From assembly GCF_017115085.1 (NCBI RefSeq), contig NZ_JABXKJ010000097.1, positions 1 to 64,000 of the forward strand: 64,000 bases of DNA. Direction: 5' to 3'. Each line of letters begins with the position of its first letter. Within the stretch, counting starts at the first letter, position 1. The notes beneath the pieces were generated by a model. The model saw only the letters and a list, made by a program, of their open reading frames with translations, made no database searches and was not told where the DNA came from. Below, one piece after another: positions 9,222-17,988 of this stretch. Made by a program: the position numbers and the translations under genes. This stretch comes from Nostoc sp. NMS7. Its GTDB lineage: Bacteria; Cyanobacteriota; Cyanobacteriia; Cyanobacteriales; Nostocaceae.

Positions 9222-10340
9222 TTAACAAATACACTCTTGGAGAGAGGGCGTATCAAGCAATGCACGAAGGAAAATCCCTCGCGCACCATTTAGATCCCGG
9301 CTCATCACTTGCCCATCAGATGGAGACTTGACGAATTTAGCGCCACCAAGATTGGGGATTATTTCACCAGTCCAACTGACTGTTTTTGATGTGTATGCCT
9401 CGTTAACATCCATAACTGACTTGCTAGTTTCAAAAGCTTTGTGTTTAAGAAACTGCTTAAATCGGTAGTGGGAGAGTGTTAACATCTGGCGTACTGACTT
9501 TGACCTAATTCGCCGCTTTGCTTTCTTAGACATCTGAGATGTTTCAAAAGTTGGTAGCAAAATAATGTCAAAGTTGTCAACCAAAAATCGAGCAGTTTTC
9601 TTGTGCAGTTCGTCTACAAGATTTTTGATTTTACCTCGTAGTGAACTTGCCGCAAGTTTCATTCTTCTTTTCTGTTTGCATTTAGCTTTGGTGAGTTTAG
9701 AAATCAACTTATCTAAGCGGAAGCATAGCTTCTGAATTTGCAAATTAGCAGCTGTTCCAATTTCACCAAAACTAGATTCAGAAAAGAATGTGATAAACGT
9801 CCTGATACCGGGGTCAAGTGCCACAACGCGTCCTTGGTTATCAGATTTTTCTTGTGGCACGTTCTCTGGAACTGTCAGATAGTAATCACGGTAGGCAAAT
9901 ATTAAACGACAGTCGCCAAAGCTTTGCGGCAAGGCTTCTTTGAAGATTGCCTCACCTAATATAGTGTGGTAAATTCCTAAGTCTTTTACCGCAGACTTGG
10001 GAATGTAGCAAGATTGTACAGTGTCTTTCCTTGACCTAAATCTAACCTTGCTAATACCACCACCATTTTTAAATTTTTTCTTGGCGTTACTAACAGCTTT
10101 ACAGGCATCTTTGATGGCGATTGATTTAATTTGATAAGGGACTGATTTACTCCATTCTGGTAGTCCATTCAATATGTCAGTCTTAATCGCTTTCCAGTTA
10201 GCCTTGATGCTAGAATCTTGCAGCGATTTAACAGTAGTGTTATAGACAAATCTAGACACACCAAACCAAGATTTAAGAATCTGCCTTTGTGCCGCCGTGA
10301 GGAAGATCCGGATCTTCCTTGATTTTTTTACTGTACTTCC
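9222..10340 (-). CDS. tnpB: TnpB (IS607 OrfB) RNA-guided nuclease-family protein
   Basis: RuvC-type motifs ALDPGIRTF, ILLPTFETS, SRDLNGARG. The N-terminal ~150 aa of the 523-aa track ORF are the off-frame tnpA gene, so the 5' end is approximate. Confidence 0.75.
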   Translation of the reverse strand, partial: GSTVKKSRKIRIFLTAAQRQILKSWFGVSRFVYNTTVKSLQDSSIKANWKAIKTDILNGLPEWSKSVPYQIKSIAIKDACKAVSNAKKKFKNGGGISKVRFRSRKDTVQSCYIPKSAVKDLGIYHTILGEAIFKEALPQSFGDCRLIFAYRDYYLTVPENVPQEKSDNQGRVVALDPGIRTFITFFSESSFGEIGTAANLQIQKLCFRLDKLISKLTKAKCKQKRRMKLAASSLRGKIKNLVDELHKKTARFLVDNFDIILLPTFETSQMSKKAKRRIRSKSVRQMLTLSHYRFKQFLKHKAFETSKSVMDVNEAYTSKTVSWTGEIIPNLGGAKFVKSPSDGQVMSRDLNGARGIFLRALLDTPSLQECIC

Positions 10341-10856
10341 TGAATCCGTGCATCCGACAAGAGAAGACGTAGAAGATGGAGAGAAGATCCGAGGTAAGTT
10401 CTGATTCGGGGCAGTGTACAGTATTGTCGAGAACCACGATTTGTCCACCGTTTTGCTCGACCATGTACTGAATAAGCTCGAATCCAAACCTTGCGAGCCG
10501 GTCACGACAGGCAATAACAAGCGTGAGCTTATCTCCTCGCATAAGTCTGTCCAATAAGGCTTGCAGTCCTTTCCGCTTGAAGTTGATTCCACTGCCAATG
10601 TCTTTGATGATTTCGGCATCTGGGTAGAGTGATTGCATGTAAGCAATTTGTCTACCAAGGTCGTCTCGTTGTTTGGTTGAACTGACTCGGCAGTAACAAA
10701 TAAAGGAGAGCTTCTGGCTTGCACCACAGAGGTAAGACTCGACGTTAAACAGTCTTTGCCCTGCCTCGTTTTTGATGCTTTCGATCTTGCCATTACCTGC
10801 GTACTTCTTTAAAGTGTTTGGATGCAGTCCAAGTCTTTTGACTGCTTCTCGTAGTG
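10273..10856 (-). CDS. tnpA: IS607 TnpA serine recombinase
   Basis: Continuous frame IPLREAVKRLGLHPNTLKKYAGNGKIESIKNEAGQRLFNVESYLCGASQKLSFICYCRVSSTKQRDDLGRQIAYMQSLYPDAEIIKDIGSG..; MerR-like HTH plus resolvase core. No canonical start codon visible before an in-frame TAA. Confidence 0.7.
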
Positions 10857-10885
10857 GTATGGTTTATGTACCACTACGAGAAGCA
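10843..10885. repeat. 17-bp perfect inverted repeat at the tnpA end of the IS
   Basis: TGCTTCTCGTAGTGGTA-tggtttatg-TACCACTACGAGAAGCA. Confidence 0.85.
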
Positions 10886-11002
10886 TTTGTTAGTATACGT
10901 AATCTATTGTTAGCAAATAGTTAGCTATTGGCTAACCCTAATCCATCCGTGAGAGGTTAAGGTAATTGCACTAATATCTGGGATGTTGTAGGAAAAAGCA
11001 GT

Positions 11003-11021
11003 AATTCTCATAATGAGAATT
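11003..11021. promoter_or_regulatory. Perfect palindrome, candidate operator
   Basis: AATTCTCAT-A-ATGAGAATT (9-bp arms). Confidence 0.45.
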
Positions 11022-11082
11022 GCTGGATATTTGCAACTTGGTGGATAATTACTCTTAGTCAAATTCTATTGCCAATGGTGAG

Positions 11083-11457
11083 TTATAAAGCTTTAAGGAA
11101 CTGCACTGGTTCTGTAGCCTCACGGCTGTTATTCACAAAAATATCAGCAATTAGTCGTAAAACTTCAGCCTGTTCTTCTGGAGGTGCTTCAGCAATTAGC
11201 GATCGCAGGCTAATTCCTGGCCTTTGACCAAATAACTCAGATAAATACCACACCCTAGCTTCTACCGGAATAGCCAAAAGTAGCGATATTAGTTTTGATG
11301 CTCCTAGATCCGCCTTCCCGCGACGAAAGCGGGATAACATTACTTCCGACACTTTAGCCTGTTCAGCAGTTTTCTTCGCTTCCAAATTGAAGCGATTCAT
11401 CATCTCATCGAATAACTGCTGATAACTTTGAGTTTTTTCTGATACAAAACTTTGCAT
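11083..11457 (-). CDS. XRE-like HTH regulator
   Basis: KKTAEQAKVSEVMLSRFRRGKADLGASKLISLLLAIP, HTH_XRE-like. Confidence 0.65.
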   Translation of the reverse strand: MQSFVSEKTQSYQQLFDEMMNRFNLEAKKTAEQAKVSEVMLSRFRRGKADLGASKLISLLLAIPVEARVWYLSELFGQRPGISLRSLIAEAPPEEQAEVLRLIADIFVNNSREATEPVQFLKAL

Positions 11458-11737
11458 TGCTTTGCTAATTATACTTAAGTTTAACGGTTATACTATTTGA
11501 TGTTTGATGAAACAACAACGATGATGTATACCCTAATCTTACCAAACTCTTGCTAGGAGTGCTTTTTTCCAGACATATCTTTAATCTTCAGATTACTAGC
11601 ATAGCCATCAAATAAATACCTTGTCACGATTGAATATAAAAGTTCGTTGACTAAGTGTTAATGATGGACACCTAAAAAATTAGTCTCTATCCCAACGGAT
11701 CGAGGTGAAATTTTGTCTTTTCATTTGTATTAGCAAA

Positions 11738-12634
11738 ATTGTGACACAACCAAATTCAAAAATTCAGGGACGTTTCTATCCACTTCAGCATGAAGAATGG
11801 CTGAAAGCCTGCCGTGAACTCACACCAGCACAGAGGGATATCCTCTACTACATCCGAACCATTGATCCTTATAACCAAGGGATTGACATCAATGCCGCCG
11901 AGGTAGCTCGTAAGCTGTCAGCACCAGAGCGGATAGTCCACAGGCAAACTGTAAGCCGCGCTCTCAAGGAATTAGACGCAAAGGGATTCATTGATCTAGA
12001 GCTATTGCAAGTCAGAACCAAGGTGAAGCCAAAGGGATTATGGTGCAATAACACACCTGAATTTATTGAAGACACCGATGGTGTGATGACGTACCCAAGG
12101 TGTGATGACGCACCCAAGGTGTGTGAAGACACCGATGGTGTGATGACGCACCCAAGGTGTGATGACGCACCGAGCGCGATCGCCACGCACCACGCTGGAT
12201 CACCACACACCACGATGGATCATGACGCACCATGCGCGATCGCCACGCACCATGCGGAGGCTGAAAGCCTTGTGGAGAGAGGATTACAAAACCCTAAGAT
12301 CAATAAGAATTATTTAGACTTTATAAAGACTCTCTCAGAAGACGAGCGAGCGAATTTTTTGGAATTTTGTGAGGAAAAAACCAAAAATCTTAGCCAGCCA
12401 GTGAACGACATTGAGGCTTGGTTAGCTCATAAGAACAAAGCCGGAAGAAATCGCTGGGAGGTTTATTACGAAAAATATCTGGCTTCAAAACAGGTACAAG
12501 CCAAAAAAACTGAAACAAAAAATGCTCGAGACGAATTCCACCGAGAAATCGAGGAACGGCAGCGACAGGCTCAAAGAGCTTGGGAAGAGTCGCAAAGGCA
12601 AAATCTCGCTCTTGATACTGGAGGTGCGACATGA
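11738..12634 (+). CDS. Winged-helix plasmid replication initiator candidate with intragenic repeats
   Basis: N-terminal wHTH (LTPAQRDILYYIRT..VHRQTVSRALKELDAKGFIDLE); directly upstream of dnaB (4-nt overlap); central repeat region encoded by iteron-like DNA. Start position approximate (ORF track 11705). Confidence 0.6.
   Translation: MVTQPNSKIQGRFYPLQHEEWLKACRELTPAQRDILYYIRTIDPYNQGIDINAAEVARKLSAPERIVHRQTVSRALKELDAKGFIDLELLQVRTKVKPKGLWCNNTPEFIEDTDGVMTYPRCDDAPKVCEDTDGVMTHPRCDDAPSAIATHHAGSPHTTMDHDAPCAIATHHAEAESLVERGLQNPKINKNYLDFIKTLSEDERANFLEFCEEKTKNLSQPVNDIEAWLAHKNKAGRNRWEVYYEKYLASKQVQAKKTETKNARDEFHREIEERQRQAQRAWEESQRQNLALDTGGAT
12069..12257. repeat. Iteron-like direct repeats inside the initiator CDS
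   Basis: GGTGTGATGACG(T/C)ACC(C/G)A(A/G) at 12080, 12099, 12137, 12156 (pairs of 19 bp, 57-bp higher-order period), then CGCGATCGCCACGCACCA(C/T)GC at ~12176 and ~12236. Confidence 0.8.
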
Positions 12635-13986
12635 TTGATAAATTGCCACCCCAAAACATCGAAGCGGAAGAGGCGATTTTAGGCGGTATCATGCTTGACC
12701 CAGAAGCAATTGGTAGAGTCAGCGATCGCCTTATTCCCGAAGCCTTTTACATTAGCGCCCATAAAGATATCTATCAAGCCGTCCAGCGCCTTCATTACTC
12801 TGGTAAACCCACTGATTTACTCACAGTTACAGCTTGGCTTACTGACCACGATTTACTAGTCCGTATCGGCGGGAGAAATAAATTAGCAACTCTGGTAGAC
12901 CGCACAGTGTCAGCTGTCAACATTGACACTTTAGCCGAGTTGGTAATGGACAAATTCGCGCGTAGACAGTTAATCAAGGCTGGAAATGAAATTGTACATC
13001 TGGGTTACGAGACAGAAACTGAGTTACCACAAATCCTTGACCAATCAGAACAGAAAGTTTTCCAATTATCTAATCAAACCCTATCTTCAAACACTGAACA
13101 CAACAGCACGATTAACGTTGCTGCTTACGAGGATTTAAATTCAGGAAACCCCATTTACCCTACAGGACTTCATGAACTCGATAATTTGATGGTGGGATTT
13201 GAAAGCGGCACACTCACCATAGTTGCGGGTAGGCCATCAATGGGAAAGTCCCAAATTGCCTTGTTTTTGGCTTTCCAAATGATACTGTTCCATGAGCTAC
13301 CTGTGGTCATCTTCTCCTTGGAGATGACAAAGAAACAATTGGAGTACAGGCTGTGGAGCTTAATTAGTATTACCAACGCTTACAAGCATCTAGAGTTAAC
13401 GCCACTAAAAAGCGATCGCATCCGCAGACATCGCTCAGGTAATAAACCCCTAGCAGACTGGGAATTTACAAGCATTGCCAAAATCGTCGGTGTTGCTTCA
13501 GAATTACCGCTGTACATGAATGACTCAAGGGGCATCACCGTTTCACAAATTGCGTCAGAATGCCGTCAAATTAAGGTCAAAGAAGGAAAACTGGGGTTGG
13601 TTGTAGTTGATTACCTACAAATGATGGCAGAGGACTCTGGAGGGAACCGTAGCTATGAACTAGGAGATGTGGCCAGGGGACTTTACAAAATGGCAGGGGA
13701 ACTGGATGTACCTGTGCTAGCACTGTCGCAAATCTCTAGGGGAGTTGAGGGCAGACAGAATAAGCGCCCAATGATGAGCGACCTCAGCCAATCGGGAATT
13801 TTAGAAATGGTGGCAGACAATATTATTCTCGCTTACCGGGATGAGTACTACAACTCAGATACTACAGATCAAGGAATATTAGAACTCATCATGGCTAAGG
13901 CACGACACGGTGAAACAGGCACAGCAACGGTATTTTTTGACAAGTCCTATGGAATTATCCAGAATTTGCGCTCCGGAAATATCTGA
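12631..13986 (+). CDS. dnaB: Replicative DNA helicase DnaB
   Basis: LPPQNIEAEEAILGGIML; Walker A AGRPSMGKSQIALFLA; LGLVVVDYLQMM; MSDLSQSGILEMVADNIILAYRDEYY. Confidence 0.95.
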   Translation: MIDKLPPQNIEAEEAILGGIMLDPEAIGRVSDRLIPEAFYISAHKDIYQAVQRLHYSGKPTDLLTVTAWLTDHDLLVRIGGRNKLATLVDRTVSAVNIDTLAELVMDKFARRQLIKAGNEIVHLGYETETELPQILDQSEQKVFQLSNQTLSSNTEHNSTINVAAYEDLNSGNPIYPTGLHELDNLMVGFESGTLTIVAGRPSMGKSQIALFLAFQMILFHELPVVIFSLEMTKKQLEYRLWSLISITNAYKHLELTPLKSDRIRRHRSGNKPLADWEFTSIAKIVGVASELPLYMNDSRGITVSQIASECRQIKVKEGKLGLVVVDYLQMMAEDSGGNRSYELGDVARGLYKMAGELDVPVLALSQISRGVEGRQNKRPMMSDLSQSGILEMVADNIILAYRDEYYNSDTTDQGILELIMAKARHGETGTATVFFDKSYGIIQNLRSGNI

Positions 13987-14752
13987 GTCTTCAAACTGCT
14001 GTCAAACCCATCCGCCTCCTGTATCGGAACTTTTACTGGGGGGTATTGATAATAGCCCTAGTAAAAACTCTGAACAAATAGAGATATCCCCCAGTAAAGA
14101 TAACCCTAGTAAAAAGCCTGAACAAATAGAGATATCCCCCAGTAAAGACAACCCTGGTAAAAAGCGCAGAAATTGGGGTGAGGGTAACGGCACTATTTAT
14201 TGGCGCACCATTACTAGGGGTGGAAAGGACTACCCCCAGGCTTATTATCATTGGCAAGAACAAGGGAGAAAGAAGACCAAGTACATTCCCAAGCAAATAC
14301 TTGGGGATATTCAAGAAGCAGAGTTCAACAAGCGCCCAATTAGAGAAATTTTGACATTACTGGGTGTTGTGCCTAGCCCTAGTAAAAACACATTACTGGG
14401 GGATATCGAAAATAACCCTAGTAAAACTAGACCACACAAAGAAATACCCCCCAGTAAAAATAACCCTAGTAACGATGTCGAACAGTCAGAAATAACCCCC
14501 AGTAAAAATAACCCTAGTAAAACTAGACGACACAAAGGATTAGGTAGTGGCTCCATTCAGTGGAAAACCATCACCCTTCACGGCAAAGATTATCCCCAAG
14601 CTTGGTATCACTATGAGTTTTGGAAAGATGGTAATCGCCTGGTTAAAAAGTGCAAGTATATTCCAAAACGACTATTAAGCAGAATAGAGAAGCTAGAAGC
14701 AGATAAAGCCCCAGTTAGAGAAATTTTGCTAATATTGCGGGTAAAATTATAG
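13910..14752 (+). CDS. Unknown protein with two copies of a ~65-aa domain joined by PSK-repeat linkers
   Basis: GNGTIYWRTITRGGKDYPQAYYHW..KYIPKQIL..PIREILTLL and GSGSIQWKTITLHGKDYPQAWYHYEFW..KYIPKRLL..PVREILLIL. Confidence 0.7.
   Translation: MKQAQQRYFLTSPMELSRICAPEISESSNCCQTHPPPVSELLLGGIDNSPSKNSEQIEISPSKDNPSKKPEQIEISPSKDNPGKKRRNWGEGNGTIYWRTITRGGKDYPQAYYHWQEQGRKKTKYIPKQILGDIQEAEFNKRPIREILTLLGVVPSPSKNTLLGDIENNPSKTRPHKEIPPSKNNPSNDVEQSEITPSKNNPSKTRRHKGLGSGSIQWKTITLHGKDYPQAWYHYEFWKDGNRLVKKCKYIPKRLLSRIEKLEADKAPVREILLILRVKL
14028..14520. repeat. Array of ~15 CCCYAGTAA / TTACTRGGG nonamers inside the CDS
   Basis: CCCTAGTAAAAA and CCCCCAGTAAA repeatedly, in both orientations (e.g. TTTTACTGGGGGG at ~14030, TTACTAGGGG at ~14210, TTACTGGGGG at ~14393). 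Confidence 0.75.
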
Positions 14753-14920
14753 AAAAACCGTAAGGATTCAGGTCGCTAGTTTGCTCTCCTTCCCAAAACT
14801 TTAAGCTCGTGACCCCCTTTGGGGGTCACGGCGCCATAAAAATAAAAAAATATTGTCAAAACGCCAAAAATGTTTTGGGGTATTGACAGGTGTAACACGC
14901 AAGGCAGATTATCAAAGTTA

Positions 14921-15061
14921 TGGATAAAAACCAGCCTCTCGAACTAGCTCGTGAAAGCCTCTACCAGTTGTCACAAGGACAACTGGTAGAGATGGTAATT
15001 GAGCAGGCTTCGTCTATCCAAGAATTAAAAAAAGTAATTAAACTGCTGATTTATATCTGAG
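14921..15061 (+). CDS. Small ORF, possible remnant or microprotein
   Basis: MDKNQPLELARESLYQLSQGQLVEMVIEQASSIQELKKVIKLLIYI; coiled-coil-like, not in ORF track because short. Confidence 0.25.
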
Positions 15062-15197
15062 TCGAGTCAATTATCTTTTAGAATCAGGTAATAGGACAGA
15101 GAAATGGGATGGTGTTTGGCGTTTTACTGAGAAGTAAGTATTTATTATCAGCAACCCTATAGGCATCCAAATCACTCCCACTTGTAAAATTCGGCTA

Positions 15198-17426
15198 TCA
15201 CGTCTCACTTTCTTGAAACGCTAACTCCAACGAAAACGGTAGGCACCCAGGATTAGCAGCTGCCCACTCATTAGCTTCTGCAATTAGAGTTTTGTTACCC
15301 GAATCGAGATAAAATTGCATTTTGGCACTCTGCTCCAGTCTTTCGCGTTCCCTGCCTCCTATCAAGCGTCGCGCAATTAGGCAGTACTCTCTAGCTACAC
15401 GCTTGGCGTGGGATGCTGCTTGGAGTCGCAACTTAGTCAGTTTCTTCAGTTCTGACAAAGCGAGAGTTGCTGCTGGGTCGCCTGAAGATGTGCTTTGCTC
15501 ACTAACTTCAGCTTTTTGTGACGTTTCAGGCGGCACAATTGCAGATGTAGGCGCAGTAGGTGGAATACTCACAGAATTGATTGATAAGTTTTTGTTATTG
15601 CAATTTTCAACCGCGCCGGGGTTAGAAAGGTATTTAAAATCCTTATGTGAATTACTTTCATTAACATTTTCAGCTAGTTGTATAATATTTGAAGAAACTA
15701 ATGAATTATCAGATTTCTTGACAGTTGAGGTTAAAGACAAATCTTCTAGCTGTAATAAATTCAATTCTTCGGAATTAATATTAATTTCTTCAGATTCATC
15801 TTGGATTTGCAGTAAAAACAATTCTCCTTCAGACACAGCAACTTCTTCAAAACTTGCTACTGCCTGCTGCCCTGTAGGGGCATCGGCAGCAGGAGGTAAC
15901 CATTTACAAAAAACCTTCATATAGAAAGAATGACCGTCATTTTCCTTTTGGTAAGGGTTTTCAGCACTTTGTTTTGCAAATGAGTTTTGAAAGCTATTAA
16001 ATTGCCCGTCATTTGTTGATTTATAAGGGTTTGAGCTATTTTCTGTCCAAGGGTCTAAGATGTAGCGCGTAGGATGCCACAAATGCAAGTGCTTTTGTAA
16101 TGTCTCTTGTGAGATAGTTTTGTGAAAACGGCGTTTGTATTCAGCACGTATTGCTTTCCCCCGTTCAGTAGCCCCTACTGGCAACCCTCTATCCCACTCT
16201 ATTGCCCTTACCACTAACTGGATACGTTGTTGAGCTTTTTGGCTGCGTTCCCAGTTCTGTTGCTTACGACGGTCAAATGGGATTACGTTGTCTTTGGGTT
16301 TATGGATGCTGCTAATGCCTGCTATGGCTTCTGCAAATGTGTTGGCGAATGTACCCAATAGCCGTTCGGGATAACTAATATAGGCGCTGTACCATTTGTT
16401 GCGAATTGTGGATTCTACCCAATGCCGCACTCTAGCTTCGATTTCGTGCTGGTGTCGGCAATATTGGCTGTAGCCAGGGGCGTTAATTGCGGTAGTAAGG
16501 CAAAATTCAACTAATTTATCACTCTCTAAGTCTAAAAAGACGATTCCGTAGCCTACGAAGATTTGTAGGAGGGTGTTTGTTTGTCCTTTTCCTGTCCAGC
16601 CTGTGGTGATGATTTCTTCCCAGTTGGCACGCCACTGTACAACGTCAGCAGATTCTTGCTTGCGATATCTCTCCCGTGAAATTTGTTTTTTGGCTTTGTT
16701 CGCTACCCGTTTTAGTTTGGTTAAATCTTGCCGACTTGCCGCGCGATCGCAATGGTCGAGGAAGATAGAAACTGAGTCACTAATAGCTTGCAGGTCGTCA
16801 TTAAGTAAAAATGACCCGCTACCCGGTTGCATGGGGCAACGGATAGCTTTGTAGTTGGTTATTTGTTTGGCACTATATGGTTTGGTGTTGGGGAAGATTT
16901 CTAGGTGTCCTTGGCGCAGGATAAAACCTGCATTCCTCAAGGTAATCTCTAAGGCGCAGGCTAGGGCAAAAGTGGGCAGGGGAGATGCAAAGGTTAGGAT
17001 TAGGTGATAGCCGCCACTAAAGCTGGACTGGAGGATAATGATATCGACTATGCCAATGTCCTCTAGCGCTGCTTTGATCCGATTTATGGATTCAATGTTA
17101 TGGTAGTCGCCTTCTAAGTCTAAATCGATTGTGGCGTAACGTGTTGTGTCGTTAAAGCGCAGACCTACTAGTTTCGACTTGTCTTGGTGTAGGTTCCACA
17201 GTTGGGAGGGTTGCAGGTAATAATCGATGGTACGCCATGCTGGTTTTTCATCACCTTCTGCTTGATTTGGGGCGATAATTGCCCCAAATGGATGCCAAAA
17301 ACGCTCTACGTAGCGTTTGCCCACATAATCTGCGAGCAGGTGGGGTTTGATTTTCTTTTTTGAAGGCTGTGAAAGGCTTAATTGGGGCTTGTTCTCGACA
17401 TCTGAAGAGAAACTTTCTTGGTACAT
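15198..17426 (-). CDS. Archaeo-eukaryotic-primase-like replication protein
   Basis: TIDLDLEGDYH (DxD-like), SSFSGGYHLILTF (sxH-like), HLEIFPNTKPYSAKQI; large C-terminal region. Confidence 0.6.
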   Translation of the reverse strand: MYQESFSSDVENKPQLSLSQPSKKKIKPHLLADYVGKRYVERFWHPFGAIIAPNQAEGDEKPAWRTIDYYLQPSQLWNLHQDKSKLVGLRFNDTTRYATIDLDLEGDYHNIESINRIKAALEDIGIVDIIILQSSFSGGYHLILTFASPLPTFALACALEITLRNAGFILRQGHLEIFPNTKPYSAKQITNYKAIRCPMQPGSGSFLLNDDLQAISDSVSIFLDHCDRAASRQDLTKLKRVANKAKKQISRERYRKQESADVVQWRANWEEIITTGWTGKGQTNTLLQIFVGYGIVFLDLESDKLVEFCLTTAINAPGYSQYCRHQHEIEARVRHWVESTIRNKWYSAYISYPERLLGTFANTFAEAIAGISSIHKPKDNVIPFDRRKQQNWERSQKAQQRIQLVVRAIEWDRGLPVGATERGKAIRAEYKRRFHKTISQETLQKHLHLWHPTRYILDPWTENSSNPYKSTNDGQFNSFQNSFAKQSAENPYQKENDGHSFYMKVFCKWLPPAADAPTGQQAVASFEEVAVSEGELFLLQIQDESEEININSEELNLLQLEDLSLTSTVKKSDNSLVSSNIIQLAENVNESNSHKDFKYLSNPGAVENCNNKNLSINSVSIPPTAPTSAIVPPETSQKAEVSEQSTSSGDPAATLALSELKKLTKLRLQAASHAKRVAREYCLIARRLIGGRERERLEQSAKMQFYLDSGNKTLIAEANEWAAANPGCLPFSLELAFQESET

Positions 17427-17988
17427 GAGTGACTGTCCTGATGATTTTTGTGCATCAGGTAGTCTCGCTGTTGGTCAAAATGTGTTAGCCTAAATTTGAA
17501 ATTTTATTTTGAATTAAGCGGTTGGTTATCCGCTTGTTGGAGGCGACTGGTAATCGTCTCGTGGTTGAAAGCAAACAAAGGTTTATACTTGTTTAGGCTT
17601 AGACATACGTAGGCTTAGGCTAAGATTTAGTCCAACACGCTTCACCAACAACAATGCGACTACCCAACTTTTTTTTGGTTATTATTTAAATGAGGCAGTT
17701 CTAGCGAAGTTGTCACTAAATCGACATTCTTAGTTTTGGGATAACAATGCAAAGCTAGTAACACCCACAAGTGTCACCCCACATTGGCTCTTGTTAGTAC
17801 AACTGGTGAAGATGAAATTACTCATACTCCACCATCGAGTTAAAAAACAAAAAACAGTCAAATATCTTGATACGAGTTCAGCACTCAAAACAGTGAACTC
17901 GTACTGTAATCAGTATTGAGATGCTAATCTAGTAAGTAATGTTAAATTGTGGGATAAATTCTCTGCTAGATTAACTGCTTACAGCTAC

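Larger units (their letters stand above)
9222..10870 (-). mobile_element. IS607-type insertion sequence (tnpA serine recombinase + tnpB)
   Basis: Serine resolvase and TnpB in overlapping frames on the minus strand; ends not precisely determined. Confidence 0.75.

Noticed and set aside
10340-10793. N-terminal ~150 aa of the 523-aa ORF as part of TnpB
   Set aside because: This stretch is the alternative frame of the tnpA resolvase coding sequence.
11869-12213. Minus-strand 114-aa ORF
   Set aside because: Antisense translation of the iteron region of the initiator gene.
14002-14556. Minus-strand ORFs with LLGLSLLGDIS repeats
   Set aside because: Antisense reading of the CCCYAGTAA repeat array, low-complexity artefact.
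15322-15924. 200-aa plus-strand ORF
   Set aside because: Antisense to the 742-aa primase-like gene; no domain.
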